From the NCBI RefSeq assembly GCF_004028235.1, contig NZ_CP035037.1, positions 806,001-870,000 of the forward strand: a stretch of DNA of 64,000 bases, read 5' to 3'. Below, piece by piece: positions 8,008 to 18,539 of this stretch. Source of the stretch: Leucobacter muris. GTDB lineage: Bacteria > Actinomycetota > Actinomycetes > Actinomycetales > Microbacteriaceae. Both the position numbers and the translations under genes were made by a program. Within the stretch, counting starts at the first letter, position 1, and each line of letters opens with the position of its first letter. Under the pieces are notes generated by a model. The model had not been told where the DNA came from. It did no database searches and saw only the letters and a program-made list of their open reading frames with translations.

Positions 8008-8852
8008 GTGACCGATCGGGCTGCGCGGCGCCCGGCCCCGCGCTCCGCGGCGGACCGGGACGCGCGGCGTGTGCGGCTGCCCGCGGGGGTGCTGGTGCCG
8101 GCCGCGATCGGCGCGGCCACCCTGCTGCTTCCCCTCGCTGCGCTGCTGCTGCGCGTGGACTGGCGGGCGGTGCCCGAGACACTCTCGGCCCCGGGCACCC
8201 TCAGCGCGCTGGGGCTGTCGCTCGGCACCGCGACGATGGCGACGATGCTCTGCTTCGCGCTCGGGGTGCCGCTCGCGCTCGTCATCGCCCGCACCGAGGG
8301 CGCCGTCGCCGCCGCGCTGCGCGCCTGCGTCACGCTGCCGCTCGTGCTGCCGCCGCTCGTCGGCGGCCTCGCGCTGCTGAGCCTGCTGGGGCGCGGGGGC
8401 CTGCTCGGCGACTGGCTCTTCGGGCTCGGGATCCGCATCCCGTTCACCACGGCCGCCGTGGTCATCGCGCAGACCTTCGTCGCACTGCCGTTCCTGGTGA
8501 TCGCGGTGGAGGGCGCGCTGCGGGGTCAGGGGAGCGCGTACGAGCGGGTGGCCGAGAGCCTCGGCGCCCGGCCCTGGACCGTGCTCAGGCGGGTGACGCT
8601 GCCCCTGCTCGCGCCCAGCCTCACCGCCGGCGGCATCCTCTGCTTCACGAGAGCCCTCGGCGAGTTCGGGGCGACCGCGCTCTTCGCGGGCAACGCGCCC
8701 GGCACCACCCGCACGATGCCCCTCGCGATCTACACCGCGTTCAACGGCGCCGGGGTCACGCAGGATGCGGCGCTCACCCTCTCCCTGCTGCTCGTGCTCG
8801 TCGCGATCGTGACGCTCGTCTGCATGCGCTCCCGAGGCTCGGGAGCCGCGCT

Positions 8853-8856
<4 letters not shown>
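8008..8856 (+). CDS. modB: Molybdate ABC transporter permease
   Basis: 282 residues from a GTG three bases after modA. A charged N-terminal tail precedes hydrophobic segments, with the permease EAA-type loop (VAESLGARPWTVLRRVTLPLLAPSL) and LPLVLPPLVGGLALLSLLGR, typical of ModB. It forms the membrane channel with ModA and ModC. The last four bases overlap the modC start (GTGA). Confidence 0.94.
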
Positions 8857-10013
<1,157 letters not shown>

Positions 10014-10116
10014 GGCGGCGGGCCCGCCGCTCGATCCTCGGCGTCGCGCCCGCCGCCGCTCGTCCGCGCTCGGCCCGCTCGCTCCTTCTCCCGCCTCGGC
10101 GCACGGGCGCCGGTGC

Positions 10117-10139
10117 TAGGGTGAGGATCGGAGTGAGGA
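10117..10139 (+). promoter_or_regulatory. Predicted -10 box and ribosome-binding site for moaA
   Basis: TAGGGT at 10117-10122 could serve as the -10 element, followed by GAGTGAGGA (10131-10139) five bases before the ATG. Unlike many single genes here, moaA appears to have a short leader. Confidence 0.45.
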
Positions 10140-10144
10140 CTGCG

Positions 10145-11224
10145 ATGCGACCGGAAGAGCGGGGATCGGGCGGCGTGGGAGCGCGCCGGCTTCCCTCGAT
10201 CGGGCTCTCGGACGCCCGGGGCAGGCCCCTGCGCGATCTGCGCATCTCGGTGACCGACCGCTGCAACTTCCGCTGTGTCTACTGCATGCCGAAGGAGATC
10301 TTCGGCCGCGACTACCAGTTCCTCGACCGTTCCGAGATCCTCAGCTTCGAGGAGATCGAGCGGGTGGCCAGGATCGGCGCCTCCCTCGGCGTCGTCAAAC
10401 TGCGCCTCACGGGCGGCGAACCGCTGCTGCGGCGCGGCATCGAGGATCTCGTCGCCGCGCTCGCCGCGATCCGCACCCCCGACGGGCAGCCCCTCGACCT
10501 GGCGCTCACCACCAACGGGTCGGCGCTGCCCGTGAAGGCGGAGGCGCTGCGGGCCGCGGGCCTGCGGCGCGTCACCGTCTCGCTCGACTCGCTCGACGAC
10601 GAGCGGTTCCGCGCCGTGAACGACGTGCGCTTCCCCGTGCAGCGGGTGCTCGAGGGCATCGCCGCAGCCGACGCGGCGGGGCTCGCTCCGGTGAAGATCA
10701 ACACCGTGCTCAAACGGGGGGTGAACGACGACGAGATCCTGCCGCTCGCCGAGCGGTTCCGCGGCACCGGTCATCCGCTGCGCTTCATCGAGTACATGGA
10801 CGTGGGAGCCTCGAACGGCTGGCGCCTCGACGACGTGGTGCCCTCGGCCGAGGTGGTGCGCCGCATCGACGAGGCGCACCCGCTCGAGCCGGTCTCCCCC
10901 GCCGCTGCGGGGGAGACTGCGAAGCGGTGGAGGTATCGCGACGGCGCCGGAGAGATCGGGGTGATCTCGAGTGTGACCGGCGCCTTCTGCGGCGACTGCT
11001 CGCGCGCCCGCATCTCGGCCGAGGGTCAGCTCTTCACGTGCCTGTTCGCCTCCAGCGGCTTCGACCTGCGCGCGGTGCTGCGCTCCGGCGCGTCCGACGA
11101 CGACGTGGCGCGAGCGCTCGGGGGCGTGTGGTCGCGGCGCGCCGACCGCTACTCCGAACTGCGCGGCCGCGCCGCGCCCGCCGCCGCTCCCGCGCGCATC
11201 GAGATGTCGTACATCGGCGGCTGA
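10145..11224 (+). CDS. moaA: GTP 3',8-cyclase (molybdopterin synthesis)
   Basis: 359 residues. This radical-SAM enzyme starts molybdopterin synthesis from GTP. The SAM cluster motif CNFRCVYC gives Cys40, Cys44 and Cys47; [11 protein letters not shown] follows. The C-terminal cluster motif [11 protein letters not shown]...LFTCLF and the terminal Gly-Gly (SYIGG) match active MoaA. The chosen ATG has a GAGGA site; the frame extends upstream without family similarity. Product passes to MoaC, encoded at 15824. Confidence 0.96.
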   Translation: MRPEERGSGGVGARRLPSIGLSDARGRPLRDLRISVTDRCNFRCVYCMPKEIFGRDYQFLDRSEILSFEEIERVARIGASLGVVKLRLTGGEPLLRRGIEDLVAALAAIRTPDGQPLDLALTTNGSALPVKAEALRAAGLRRVTVSLDSLDDERFRAVNDVRFPVQRVLEGIAAADAAGLAPVKINTVLKRGVNDDEILPLAERFRGTGHPLRFIEYMDVGASNGWRLDDVVPSAEVVRRIDEAHPLEPVSPAAAGETAKRWRYRDGAGEIGVISSVTGAFCGDCSRARISAEGQLFTCLFASSGFDLRAVLRSGASDDDVARALGGVWSRRADRYSELRGRAAPAAAPARIEMSYIGG

Positions 11225-11381
11225 ACGGGACTGCCGGCCGTCCGTCGGGCGCGGGAGCCGGACCTCGCTCACCAGCAGTTTCTCCTCAGGACTCGCCGGT
11301 GGTTCTCCGCTGCCCTGCGGATAGGGAGACCGCCGATGAATACGCCTCAGACCGCTGCGTTGCGAGTTCGCTTCGCCCCGC

Positions 11382-11387
11382 TACACT
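11382..11387 (+). promoter_or_regulatory. Predicted -10 box of a leaderless transcript for the desulfurase gene
   Basis: TACACT-gcgggt-ATG: six bases separate the hexamer from the ATG at 11394 and no ribosome-binding site is visible. Confidence 0.5.
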
Positions 11388-11393
11388 GCGGGT

Positions 11394-12594
11394 ATGTCGC
11401 AGCAGGTCTATCTCGATCACAACGGCACCACCCCGATCGCGGCGCGGGCGGTCGACGCGATGCTCCCGTACCTCACCGAGCGCTTCGGCAATCCCTCGAG
11501 CTCCAACCCGCAGGGCCTCGCTGCGCGCGGCGCCGTCGACACGGCCCGCGAGCAGCTCGCCGCGCTGATCGACGCGCACCCCGACGAGATCACCTTCACG
11601 TCGGGCGGCACCGAGGCGAACAACCTCGCGATCAGGGGCGCGGCGCAGCTCGCCGAGCAGCGTGCGGCGCTGACCTCGGTGGTCGAGCACCCGGCCACGG
11701 CGCAGCCGATCGCCGTGCTGGAGCGCGAGGGATGGGCGGTGCACCGGCTCTCCGTCGACGCCGACGGCCGGGTCGATCCGCGCGCCGTGCCCGGGGCGCC
11801 GCTCGGGCTCGGCACCCTGATCCTCGCGCAGAACGAGGTCGGCACGATCCAACCCGTGGCCGAGGTCGCCGAACGGGTGCGCGCGGCGGGCGGCGTCGTG
11901 CACGCCGACGCCGCGCAGGCCGTGGGCAAGATACCGGTCTCGGTCGACGCGCTCGGAGTCGACCTGCTGAGCATCGCCGGCCACAAGCTCTACGCGCCAA
12001 AGGGGTGTCGGCGCCCTCTACGTGCGGCGCGGCACGAAGATCGCGCCCGTGCTGGTCGGCGCGGGGCAGGAGCGAGGACTCCGCCCGGGCACCGAGAACG
12101 TGGCAGGGATCGTGGCTCTCGGCGCGGCGGCCGAGCTCGCGGGAGAGCTGCTCGCCGACGAGTCGGCGCGCCAACTCCGCCTGCGCGAGCTGCTGTGGGA
12201 CCGGCTCGTCGCGGGGCTGCCGCAGCTGGTGCGGATCAGCCCCGTCGACGGCTGCCTGCCGAACACGCTCATGGTCGCCATGCCGGGCCGCGTCGGCGGC
12301 GAGGTGCTGGAGCGCGCGTCGGGGGTCGGCGCCTCCACGGGCAGCGCGTGCCACTCGGGGGTGCACACCCCGGCGCAAACCCTCCTCGAGATGGGGCTCG
12401 ACCCCGATCTCGCGCTCGGCGCGCTGCGCCTCTCGCTGGGCCGCGCGACCACCGAGAGCGACGTCGACGCCGTCGCGGCGACCCTGATCGCGGCCGCGGA
12501 GGGGCGACTGACCGCGCCTCGGAGGCGTCGGGGGACCGGCCCGCGAGATCGCCGGTCGGCCGGCAACTTCCCCGTCGGGCGAGACAGACCCTAG
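11394..12594 (+). pseudogene. Cysteine desulfurase (NifS/IscS-like), interrupted by a frameshift
   Basis: The protein reads as a class V aminotransferase: VYLDHNGTTPIAARAVDAML, SGGTEANNLAIRG, HADAAQAVGK and the PLP-lysine motif AGHKLYAPKG. It then loses frame at the run AAAGGGG (11999-12005). Dropping one G restores GVGALYVRRGTKIAPVLVGAGQE, and the catalytic loop GASTGSACHSG follows. Together about 399 residues, the normal length. It could supply sulfur for MoeZ/MoaD or selenium for SelD; both are neighbours. One extra base in a homopolymer may be a real mutation or a sequencing error. The stop codon shares CTAG with that of convergent moaE. Confidence 0.85.
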
Positions 12595-13004
12595 AGGCCG
12601 ACCCAGTCGGAGACGCCGTCGGCGTAGTGCTGACGCTTCCAGATGGGCACCTCGCGCTTGATGCGCTCGACGAGCCGCTCGATCGCTTCGAACGATTCCC
12701 GCCGGTGGGGCGAGGCCGCGGCGGCGACGAGGGCCGCGTCGCCGATGCCGAGCGCGCCCACGCGGTGCACGGCGGCGAGCCGCACACCCGAACCGTGCTG
12801 CTCCTCGGCGAGGATCGCCGCGAGAATGCGCGGGGCGTCGGGATGGGAGCTGTAGTCGAGCGAGCGCACTCGCTCGCCGGCGTCGTGATCCCGCACCACG
12901 CCGTGGAAGACGACCACCGCGCCGCACTCGGCCGCCTCGACGGCCGCGCGCACCGCCGCCTCGTCGATGGGTCGGTCGGTGATGCCGGCGAGCGGGTCAG
13001 ACAT
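12591..13004 (-). CDS. moaE: Molybdopterin synthase catalytic subunit
   Basis: 137 residues. With MoaD it inserts sulfur into precursor Z to give molybdopterin. Diagnostic segments are AVVVFHGVVRDHDAGERVRSLDY, VHRVGALGIGDAALVAAAASPHR and the lysine-bearing VERIKREVPIWKRQHYADG. It overlaps moeZ by 8 bp on the minus strand, so they form one operon. Its terminal codons overlap those of the convergent desulfurase gene. Confidence 0.96.
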   Translation of the reverse strand: MSDPLAGITDRPIDEAAVRAAVEAAECGAVVVFHGVVRDHDAGERVRSLDYSSHPDAPRILAAILAEEQHGSGVRLAAVHRVGALGIGDAALVAAAASPHRRESFEAIERLVERIKREVPIWKRQHYADGVSDWVGL

Positions 13005-14163
13005 CGCCGCCCTCCAGCAGTTGGGGTGCGACCGCCGCGAGCGCGACCACCCCGCCGCGCAGGTAGCGGGCCTCGACGCCCCGGCTCGCGAGTACCCGGG
13101 CGGCGCGGATCGAGCGCGGATCCCGCTCGCAGTAGACCGTGACGGGCTCCTCCGCCGGATGCCACGGGAGCGCCGCCTCCGAGCCCTCGAGCGCGTCCAG
13201 AGGCAGCCCGGCCGACCCCGCGATGCGGCGCGCGGCGTGCTCGCCGGGCGTGCGCACGTCGACCAGCCGCGGCGGGGAGCCCCCGCTCAGCTCCGCGGCG
13301 AGGGCCTCGGCCGAGACCGAGGCGGGCAGCGGCTCCGACCCGGCGCAGAAGAGCTCGTAGTCGACGAGCGCCGAGACGGGGGCGGCCTGCGGATCCCGCC
13401 CGTAGGGCAGTTCGCGGAACCGGGACGCGAGCGCGTCGTAGAGCAGCACCCGCCCGATGAGCGGCTCCCCCAGCCCGGTGATGAGCTTCAACGCCTCCGT
13501 CGCGAGCAGGGAGCCGATCGTGCCGCAGAGGCCGGGGAGCACGCCGCCGGTGCCGCAGCTCAGCACCTCCTCGGGTGGCGGGGGAGCGGGGAAGAGGTCG
13601 CGGTAGCCGGGCCCGTGGCGGTGCCAGGCCACACCGACCTGCCCGTGGTACTGCAGGATCGCCCCCCAGACCAGCGGCCGGCCCGTGAGCTCGGCGGCGT
13701 CGTTCGCGAGATACCGGGTGGCGAAGTTGTCGCTGCCGTCGATGATCAGGTCGTAGCGCTCGAACAGCTCGATCGCGTTCGAGGAGTCGAGTCGGATGCG
13801 GTGCTGCTCGACCCGCACGCCGGGGTCGAGTCTGCCGACCGCGTCGGCGAGGGACTCGGTCTTCGGGCGGCCGAGGTCGGCGGTGCCGTGCGCGATCTGC
13901 CGGTGCAGGTTCGAGAGCTCGACCTCGTCGTCGTCGACGACCCCGATGACGCCCACCCCCGCCCCGGCGAGGTAGGGCACGCTCGCGCTGCCGAGACCGC
14001 CCGCCCCGATGACCAGCACGCGGGCGGCGTGCAGACGGGCCTGAGCGGGCGCGCCGAAGCCGGGCAGCGGGAGCTGGCGCTGTGCGCGGCGCAGCCGCTC
14101 CTCGGGGAGCGGACCGCCCGGTTCGACGAGCGGAGCCGGGCGGTCGTGGTCGGCGGGGGTCAT
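12997..14163 (-). CDS. moeZ: Molybdopterin-synthase adenylyltransferase/sulfurtransferase (MoeZ type)
   Basis: 388 residues. An N-terminal MoeB/ThiF-like E1 domain has the nucleotide motif VIGAGGLGSASVPYLAGAG, the VDDDEVELSNLHRQI segment and the catalytic Cys region PSC/GTGGVLPGLC. A C-terminal rhodanese domain (from about residue 285, PPRLVDVRTPGEHAARRI) has Cys in VTVYCERDPRS. It activates the MoaD C-terminus and transfers sulfur to it. Like mycobacterial MoeZ it lacks the second CxxC zinc pair and has LVDYELFC instead. The frame stays open far upstream, but the ATG at 14163 with TACAAT six bases before it is the sensible start. Confidence 0.93.
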   Translation of the reverse strand: MTPADHDRPAPLVEPGGPLPEERLRRAQRQLPLPGFGAPAQARLHAARVLVIGAGGLGSASVPYLAGAGVGVIGVVDDDEVELSNLHRQIAHGTADLGRPKTESLADAVGRLDPGVRVEQHRIRLDSSNAIELFERYDLIIDGSDNFATRYLANDAAELTGRPLVWGAILQYHGQVGVAWHRHGPGYRDLFPAPPPPEEVLSCGTGGVLPGLCGTIGSLLATEALKLITGLGEPLIGRVLLYDALASRFRELPYGRDPQAAPVSALVDYELFCAGSEPLPASVSAEALAAELSGGSPPRLVDVRTPGEHAARRIAGSAGLPLDALEGSEAALPWHPAEEPVTVYCERDPRSIRAARVLASRGVEARYLRGGVVALAAVAPQLLEGGDV

Positions 14164-14169
14164 GGGGCC

Positions 14170-14175
14170 ATTGTA
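14170..14175 (-). promoter_or_regulatory. Predicted -10 box of a leaderless moeZ-moaE transcript
   Basis: On the minus strand TACAAT-ggcccc-ATG. The hexamer is close to consensus and ends six bases before the moeZ ATG. Confidence 0.6.
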
Positions 14176-14202
14176 GATCTGGGGGGCGGGGCGGGCGCGG
14201 GC

Positions 14203-14208
14203 TACGAT
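14203..14208 (+). promoter_or_regulatory. Predicted -10 box for the moaD-moeA-moaC-mog operon
   Basis: TACGAT lies seven bases before the ATG at 14216, giving a leaderless message. It back-to-backs with the moeZ promoter in a gap of about 50 bp. An in-frame ATG at 14207 would overlap the hexamer, which argues for 14216 as the start. Confidence 0.5.
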
Positions 14209-14215
14209 GGAGAGC

Positions 14216-14464
14216 ATGACGGGCATCACGGTTCGGTACTTCGCCGCGGCGGCCGAGGCCGCGGGCGCCGACCAGGAGGAATGGCAGCCGATCGGCGCGG
14301 CGACGATCGACGCGCTTCGAGCCGAGCTCGAGCAGCGCCACGGCGCGCCGATGCGGCGGGTGCTGCGCAGCGGCTCCTTCCTCGTCGACGGCACGGTGCG
14401 GCGCGACGGCGGCGAGATCGGCGGATCCGTGGTCGACGTGCTGCCGCCGTTCGCCGGCGGATGA
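14216..14464 (+). CDS. moaD: Molybdopterin synthase sulfur-carrier subunit
   Basis: 82 residues, ubiquitin-like fold. ITVRYFAAAAEAAG opens the first strand. The protein ends in LPPFAGG, the Gly-Gly tail that is adenylated by MoeZ and thiocarboxylated. An alternative ATG at 14207 would add MES. Its stop overlaps the moeA ATG (ATGA). It is the first gene of a four-gene plus-strand operon, divergent from its partner enzymes moeZ and moaE. Confidence 0.94.
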   Translation: MTGITVRYFAAAAEAAGADQEEWQPIGAATIDALRAELEQRHGAPMRRVLRSGSFLVDGTVRRDGGEIGGSVVDVLPPFAGG

Positions 14465-15831
14465 CGGGCGGCACGATGACCGAATCGCAGCCGGGGCACG
14501 GCTCCGACGGGATGGGGGTCGAGGGCGCGGCTGCGCGCACCGCCGACGAGCACGCGGCCGCCTGTCGCATCGTGCTGCGGCAGGCGCTGCAGCGCGCGGG
14601 CGCCCGAGCGCCCGAGACGGTCGCGCTCGACGATCCCGAGCTGCTCGGGCGGATGACGGGGGGAGCGCTCGTCTCGGACATGCCCCTGCCGCCGTTCGAC
14701 AACTCGCAGATGGACGGGTACGCGGTGTGCGCCGTCGACCTCGCCGGAGCCGCCCCGGGCGCGCCGGTCGAGCTGCAGATCGGGATCGCGACCGCCGCGG
14801 GCGACGCCCCCGTCGCGCATGCCCCGGGGACCGCCTCTCCGGTGATGACCGGGGCGCCGATCCCGGCCGGCGCCGACGCGGTCGTGCCCGTCGAGCGCGC
14901 GCTGCCGCCGCAGTTCCCGCCGCTCGCACGGGCCGGCCGGGGGGCGCCGCAGGGGGCGGTGGCGTTCGCGGCGCCGGTGGCGACGGGGGAGTTCGTGCGC
15001 CGCGCCGGCTCCGATCTCGGCGCGGGCGCCGAGATCCTGCCCGCCGGCGTGCGGCTCGCCCCCGCCCGCATCGGCGCGCTCGCGGCCGCCGGGATCGCCG
15101 AGGTGCCGGTCGCGCCCCGCCCGAGGGTGCTGCTCTGCTCGACCGGTGACGAGATCACACCGCAGGCAGGGCCCGGAGGCCTCGCCCCCGGCCGGATCCA
15201 CGACGCGAACACGCCCATGCTCGCCGCCGCGCTGCGATCCGCCGCCGCCGAGGTGCGGGTGGTGCGCTGCGACGACAGCCCCGGCGCGCTGCGGGCCGCA
15301 CTGCGAGCGCACGAGCGGTGGGCCGATCTGCTCGTGACGTCGGGCGGCATCAGCGCGGGCGCGTTCGAAGTGGTGCGCGAAGCCCTCGCACCGCTCGGGG
15401 CCCGGTTCGTGAAGGTCGCCATGCAGCCGGGAGGGCCGCAGGGGCTCGGGATGCTCGCCCTCGACGCCTCGGGCGGGGCCGATGCGGCTTCCGCCGGCCC
15501 GCGGCTGCCCGCGCTCTGCTTCCCCGGCAACCCGGTGAGCGCGATGCTCTCGGCCGAGCTCTTCCTGCTGCCCACGCTGCGGGAGCACGCCGGGCTCCCG
15601 GCGGAGCGCCCGCGCGAACAGCGCCCGCTCGCCCACGACGCGGAGTCGCCGGAGGGCAAGCTGCAGCTGCGCCGCGGCACGATCGCGCCCGATGGCAGGG
15701 TCGTGCTCAGCGGCCCCAGCTCCCACCTGCTGCGGGGCCTCGCCACCGCCGAGGTGATCGCGGAGATCCCGCTCGGAATCGGCTTCCTCGCCGAGAACGC
15801 CCCCGTCGTCGTCTGGAGGATCCATGACTGA
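14461..15831 (+). CDS. moeA: Molybdopterin molybdotransferase
   Basis: 456 residues. Inserts molybdenum into adenylylated molybdopterin. Typical motifs are [69 protein letters not shown] and [12 protein letters not shown]. The MoeA domain order is complete, ending in the beta-barrel domain. Starts in the moaD stop (ATGA) and overlaps moaC by 8 bp, so translation is coupled. Confidence 0.95.
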   Translation: MTGGTMTESQPGHGSDGMGVEGAAARTADEHAAACRIVLRQALQRAGARAPETVALDDPELLGRMTGGALVSDMPLPPFDNSQMDGYAVCAVDLAGAAPGAPVELQIGIATAAGDAPVAHAPGTASPVMTGAPIPAGADAVVPVERALPPQFPPLARAGRGAPQGAVAFAAPVATGEFVRRAGSDLGAGAEILPAGVRLAPARIGALAAAGIAEVPVAPRPRVLLCSTGDEITPQAGPGGLAPGRIHDANTPMLAAALRSAAAEVRVVRCDDSPGALRAALRAHERWADLLVTSGGISAGAFEVVREALAPLGARFVKVAMQPGGPQGLGMLALDASGGADAASAGPRLPALCFPGNPVSAMLSAELFLLPTLREHAGLPAERPREQRPLAHDAESPEGKLQLRRGTIAPDGRVVLSGPSSHLLRGLATAEVIAEIPLGIGFLAENAPVVVWRIHD

Positions 15832-16327
15832 AGCCCGCCCCGCTCCCGACCCCGCCGACCCGCGGCTCACCCACCTGCGCGAGGACGGCAGCGCCCACAT
15901 GGTCGACGTGAGCGACAAGGCCGTCACCAAGCGCACCGCGCGCGCCGAGGCGGTGCTCGTGACCCTCCCCGGGGTCGTGCAGCAGCTCATGGAGGGGCGG
16001 TTGCCGAAGGGCGAGGCGCTCGGCACCGCCCGCGTGGCCGGCATCATGGCGGCGAAGCGCACGTGGGAGTTGATCCCGCTCTGCCACCCGCTGCCCATCA
16101 GCCGCGTCTCCGTCGACTTCGAGGCCGAGGGAGACCGGGTGCGCGTGCTGGCCGAGGTGAGCACGCGCGGCGTCACGGGCGTCGAGATGGAGGCGCTGAC
16201 GGCGGCGAGCGTGGCCGCCCTCACCCTGTACGACATGATCAAGGCGGTGCACAAGCGCGCCGAGATCACCGGCACCCGGGTGCTCGCCAAATCCGGCGGC
16301 AAGAGCGGCGACTGGGAGGCCTCGTGA
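15824..16327 (+). CDS. moaC: Cyclic pyranopterin monophosphate synthase
   Basis: 167 residues. Converts the MoaA product into cyclic pyranopterin monophosphate. Signature segments: [38 protein letters not shown], and [23 protein letters not shown], which include the active-site region. Overlaps moeA by 8 bp and the next gene by GTGA. Confidence 0.97.
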   Translation: MTEARPAPDPADPRLTHLREDGSAHMVDVSDKAVTKRTARAEAVLVTLPGVVQQLMEGRLPKGEALGTARVAGIMAAKRTWELIPLCHPLPISRVSVDFEAEGDRVRVLAEVSTRGVTGVEMEALTAASVAALTLYDMIKAVHKRAEITGTRVLAKSGGKSGDWEAS

Positions 16328-16824
16328 GCGTGCGGCCGCCGGGCCGTGCCGTCGTGGTGGTCGCGTCGACGAGCTCTGCGGCCGGTCGCTCGGTCGACCG
16401 CACCGGCCCGGTGATCGCCGAGTGGTTGCGGTCGCGCGGCTTCGAGACCGAGGCGCCGGCCGTCGTGCCCGACGGCCGGCCCGTCGCGACGGCCGTGCGA
16501 GACGCCGTCGCCGCCGGGTGCGCGGTCGTCATCGTCACCGGCGGCACCGGGGTCTCGCGCACGGACCGCACGCCCGAGGCGGTCGACCCGCTGCTCGATA
16601 CGCGGGTGCCCGGGCTGATCGAGGAAATCCGCCGACGGGGCCTCGCCTCCTCGCCGCTGGCGCTCATCACGCGCGGCGTGGCCGGGTTCGCGGGCGGCAC
16701 CTTCGTCATCACGCTGCCGGGTTCGCCCGGCGGCGTGGCGGACGGGCTCGACGTGCTCGGGGGAGTGCTCGAGCACCTGCTGAGCCAGCGCACGGGCCCC
16801 GAGTCACGGCACCCGCAGCGCTGA
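16324..16824 (+). CDS. MogA/MoaB-family molybdopterin adenylyltransferase
   Basis: 166 residues from GTG. Adenylylates molybdopterin before metal insertion by MoeA. Motifs: [50 protein letters not shown]. The SGGTG-type loop is TGGTG here. It closes the operon moaD-moeA-moaC. The sequence alone does not separate MogA from MoaB function. Confidence 0.93.
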   Translation: MSVRPPGRAVVVVASTSSAAGRSVDRTGPVIAEWLRSRGFETEAPAVVPDGRPVATAVRDAVAAGCAVVIVTGGTGVSRTDRTPEAVDPLLDTRVPGLIEEIRRRGLASSPLALITRGVAGFAGGTFVITLPGSPGGVADGLDVLGGVLEHLLSQRTGPESRHPQR

Positions 16825-16834
16825 GCGGCACGGG

Positions 16835-17776
16835 TCAGCGGCGCGGCTGCGGCGCGATCACCTCGTTCGCGGGCGCGAGGGCGAGCAGGATCAGCACGGC
16901 GCCGATGACCGCGAGGCCGATCCAGCCGAGCGCGGTGAGTCGCTCGCCCACGATCGCGACCGCCAGGATCGCGGCGACGGCCGGCTCGGTCAGCGTCACC
17001 GTCGTCGCCGTGCTCGGCGGCACTCGGGCGAGGCCGTAGCCGAACAGCAGATAGCCGAGGAACATCGGCACGAGCGCCATGTAGGCCGCCACGAGCGCGG
17101 CCTGGGGAGAGGCGAGCAGCGGCGCCCCGGTGAACGCCAGCACGGGCAGCAGCAGCGCCCCGCCGCACCCGAACACGGCCCCCATCGAGGCGGCCCTGCT
17201 CACACCGCTCGCGATGAGGCGGTGCGCGACCCATGAGTAGGCGGCGTAGGCCGCCCCCGCGATGAGGCCCAGCAGCACGCCCGTGACGGTCGATGAGGCG
17301 GTCGACGCCGGCTGCCCGAGCTTCGACAGGCACAGCAGCGCCGCGCCCGAGATCCCGAGCGCGGCGGCGAGCGCCCACCAGCCGCTCAGGGGCCGGCGCT
17401 CCACCACCCGTTCGAGCAGGCCCGAGGCGAGGGGCGCCGAGGCGAGCGACACGACCGACCCGATCGCCACCCCCGCGAGGTGCATCGAGCTGTAGAAGGC
17501 CAGCGGGTAGACGGCGACCGCGATCGCCCCCGTGGCCACGAGCCCGCGCCGGTCGCGGAGTCGGCCGCGTGCGGCGCGCAGCGCGGGGACCGCGACGGCC
17601 GCCTGCAGCAGGCCGCCGACGCCGAGCGCGGCCGCGCCGATGGCGAGCGGTCCGGCCTGGGGCGCGAAGGTCGCGGCCGTACCCGTGGTGCCCCAGAGCA
17701 GCGAGGTCGCGGTGATCGCGGCGATGCCAGCGAGTCTGCGCCCGCGGGCGGTGCTCCGGGCGCCGGCGGGGGTCAC
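16835..17776 (-). CDS. EamA/DMT-family transporter
   Basis: 313 residues, about ten hydrophobic segments arranged as two EamA repeats (ATSLLWGTTGTAATFAPQAG near residue 20; second half from GVLLGLIAGAAYAAYSWVAHRL). These usually export metabolites or drugs; the substrate is unknown. The GTG start overlaps the tetR stop by GTGA, so the regulator gene and transporter form one operon and TetR probably controls both. Confidence 0.85.
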   Translation of the reverse strand: MTPAGARSTARGRRLAGIAAITATSLLWGTTGTAATFAPQAGPLAIGAAALGVGGLLQAAVAVPALRAARGRLRDRRGLVATGAIAVAVYPLAFYSSMHLAGVAIGSVVSLASAPLASGLLERVVERRPLSGWWALAAALGISGAALLCLSKLGQPASTASSTVTGVLLGLIAGAAYAAYSWVAHRLIASGVSRAASMGAVFGCGGALLLPVLAFTGAPLLASPQAALVAAYMALVPMFLGYLLFGYGLARVPPSTATTVTLTEPAVAAILAVAIVGERLTALGWIGLAVIGAVLILLALAPANEVIAPQPRR

Positions 17777-18363
17777 CGGGCGCCCAACAGCGATGTCGCG
17801 ATGCCGCGGGCGCGCAGCAGTCGCTCCGGGCCGCCCTCGAGTCCTGCCCGGCTCATCGCCCCCTCGAGCAGGAACGAGAGGTGCTCCGCGGTGCCGGCCG
17901 GGTCGGGCGCGCCGGCGGCGTGCAGATGCTGGGCGAGGATCGACTCGACCTCCTCCTTGTGGCGCCGCACCTCGTCGCGGGCGGGGTTGCCGACGGGCAG
18001 CTCGGCGGCGGCGTTCAGCAGTCCGCAGCCGCGGAAGCCGCGATGGTACGCGGCTCGGGCGTGGTCGAGGTAGGCGTCGAAGACGGCGAGCACCCGCTCG
18101 CCCGGCGTCCGCGCGTGCGCGAGGCGCGCGCGGTAGAGGCCGAGCCACTCGTCGTGCCTCGCGCCGAGGTAGGCCCGGGTCAGATCCTGCTTCGACGAGA
18201 AGTTGTTGTAGAGGCTCTGCTTCGCGACGCCCGCCTCGGCGGTGATCGTGTCGATGCCGGTCGCGGTGATGCCGTCGGCGTAGAAGAGTCGCGCGGCGGC
18301 CTCGAGCAGGCGGGCGCGTGCCGGCCGGCGCGGGCCGACGGGGGGTTCGGGTGCGGAGCTCAT
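17773..18363 (-). CDS. TetR-family transcriptional regulator
   Basis: 196 residues. The N-terminal HTH is ARARLLEAAARLFYADGITATGIDTITAEAGVAKQSLYNNFSSKQDL (residues about 16-62, quoted in part in families as GVAKQSLYNNF). The C-terminal half is a typical variable ligand-binding domain. A GAGAGGA ribosome-binding site precedes the ATG, and a perfect short palindrome lies 24 bp upstream. Likely represses its own gene and the EamA exporter gene. Confidence 0.9.
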   Translation of the reverse strand: MSSAPEPPVGPRRPARARLLEAAARLFYADGITATGIDTITAEAGVAKQSLYNNFSSKQDLTRAYLGARHDEWLGLYRARLAHARTPGERVLAVFDAYLDHARAAYHRGFRGCGLLNAAAELPVGNPARDEVRRHKEEVESILAQHLHAAGAPDPAGTAEHLSFLLEGAMSRAGLEGGPERLLRARGIATSLLGAR

Positions 18364-18386
18364 GCGGTCCTCTCGAGACTAACTAG

Positions 18387-18400
18387 GTAGATCAGTCTAC
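18387..18400. promoter_or_regulatory. Palindromic operator candidate for the TetR regulator
   Basis: GTAGA-tcag-TCTAC is a perfect 5-4-5 palindrome just upstream of the tetR start and its ribosome-binding site, the usual place for autoregulatory TetR binding. Confidence 0.5.
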
Positions 18401-18440
18401 TCGTCGACCGGCTGATCCTCCCGCGCTCCGGCGAGGTCGC

Positions 18441-18490
18441 TAGGCTGCTAGGGCGTGTCTCGCAACCGCAAGGACTTGCGAGACCCGCCC
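18441..18490 (+). promoter_or_regulatory. Promoter and 5' leader hairpin of the SulP gene
   Basis: TAGGCT (18441-18446) is followed within a few bases by an inverted repeat: GGGCGTGTCTCGCAA (18451-18465) pairs with TTGCGAGACCCGCCC (18476-18490) with one mismatch and a 10-base loop. If transcription starts near 18452, the mRNA would begin with this hairpin, a stabiliser or a binding site. No U-run follows, so it is not an ordinary terminator. Confidence 0.5.
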
Positions 18491-18539
18491 TTGTCGCCGG
18501 CCCGCGCCGCCCGCACCCGATCCGCCCGAAGGAATCGAA

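Noticed and set aside
11336..11393. Small gene starting at ATG 11336 with AGGGAGA upstream
   Set aside because: It runs in another frame into the desulfurase gene and its translation has no similarity; the TACACT box points to 11394.
11997..12006. Programmed -1 frameshift at the heptamer A-AAG-GGG in the desulfurase gene
   Set aside because: The sequence looks like a slippery site, but restoring the family sequence needs a +1 shift, so -1 slippage would not make the protein.
12997..16776. One giant minus-strand gene running from moeZ across moaD, moeA, moaC and the MogA/MoaB gene
   Set aside because: Only the part up to 14163 shows MoeZ similarity. The rest is antisense to well-recognised molybdopterin genes.
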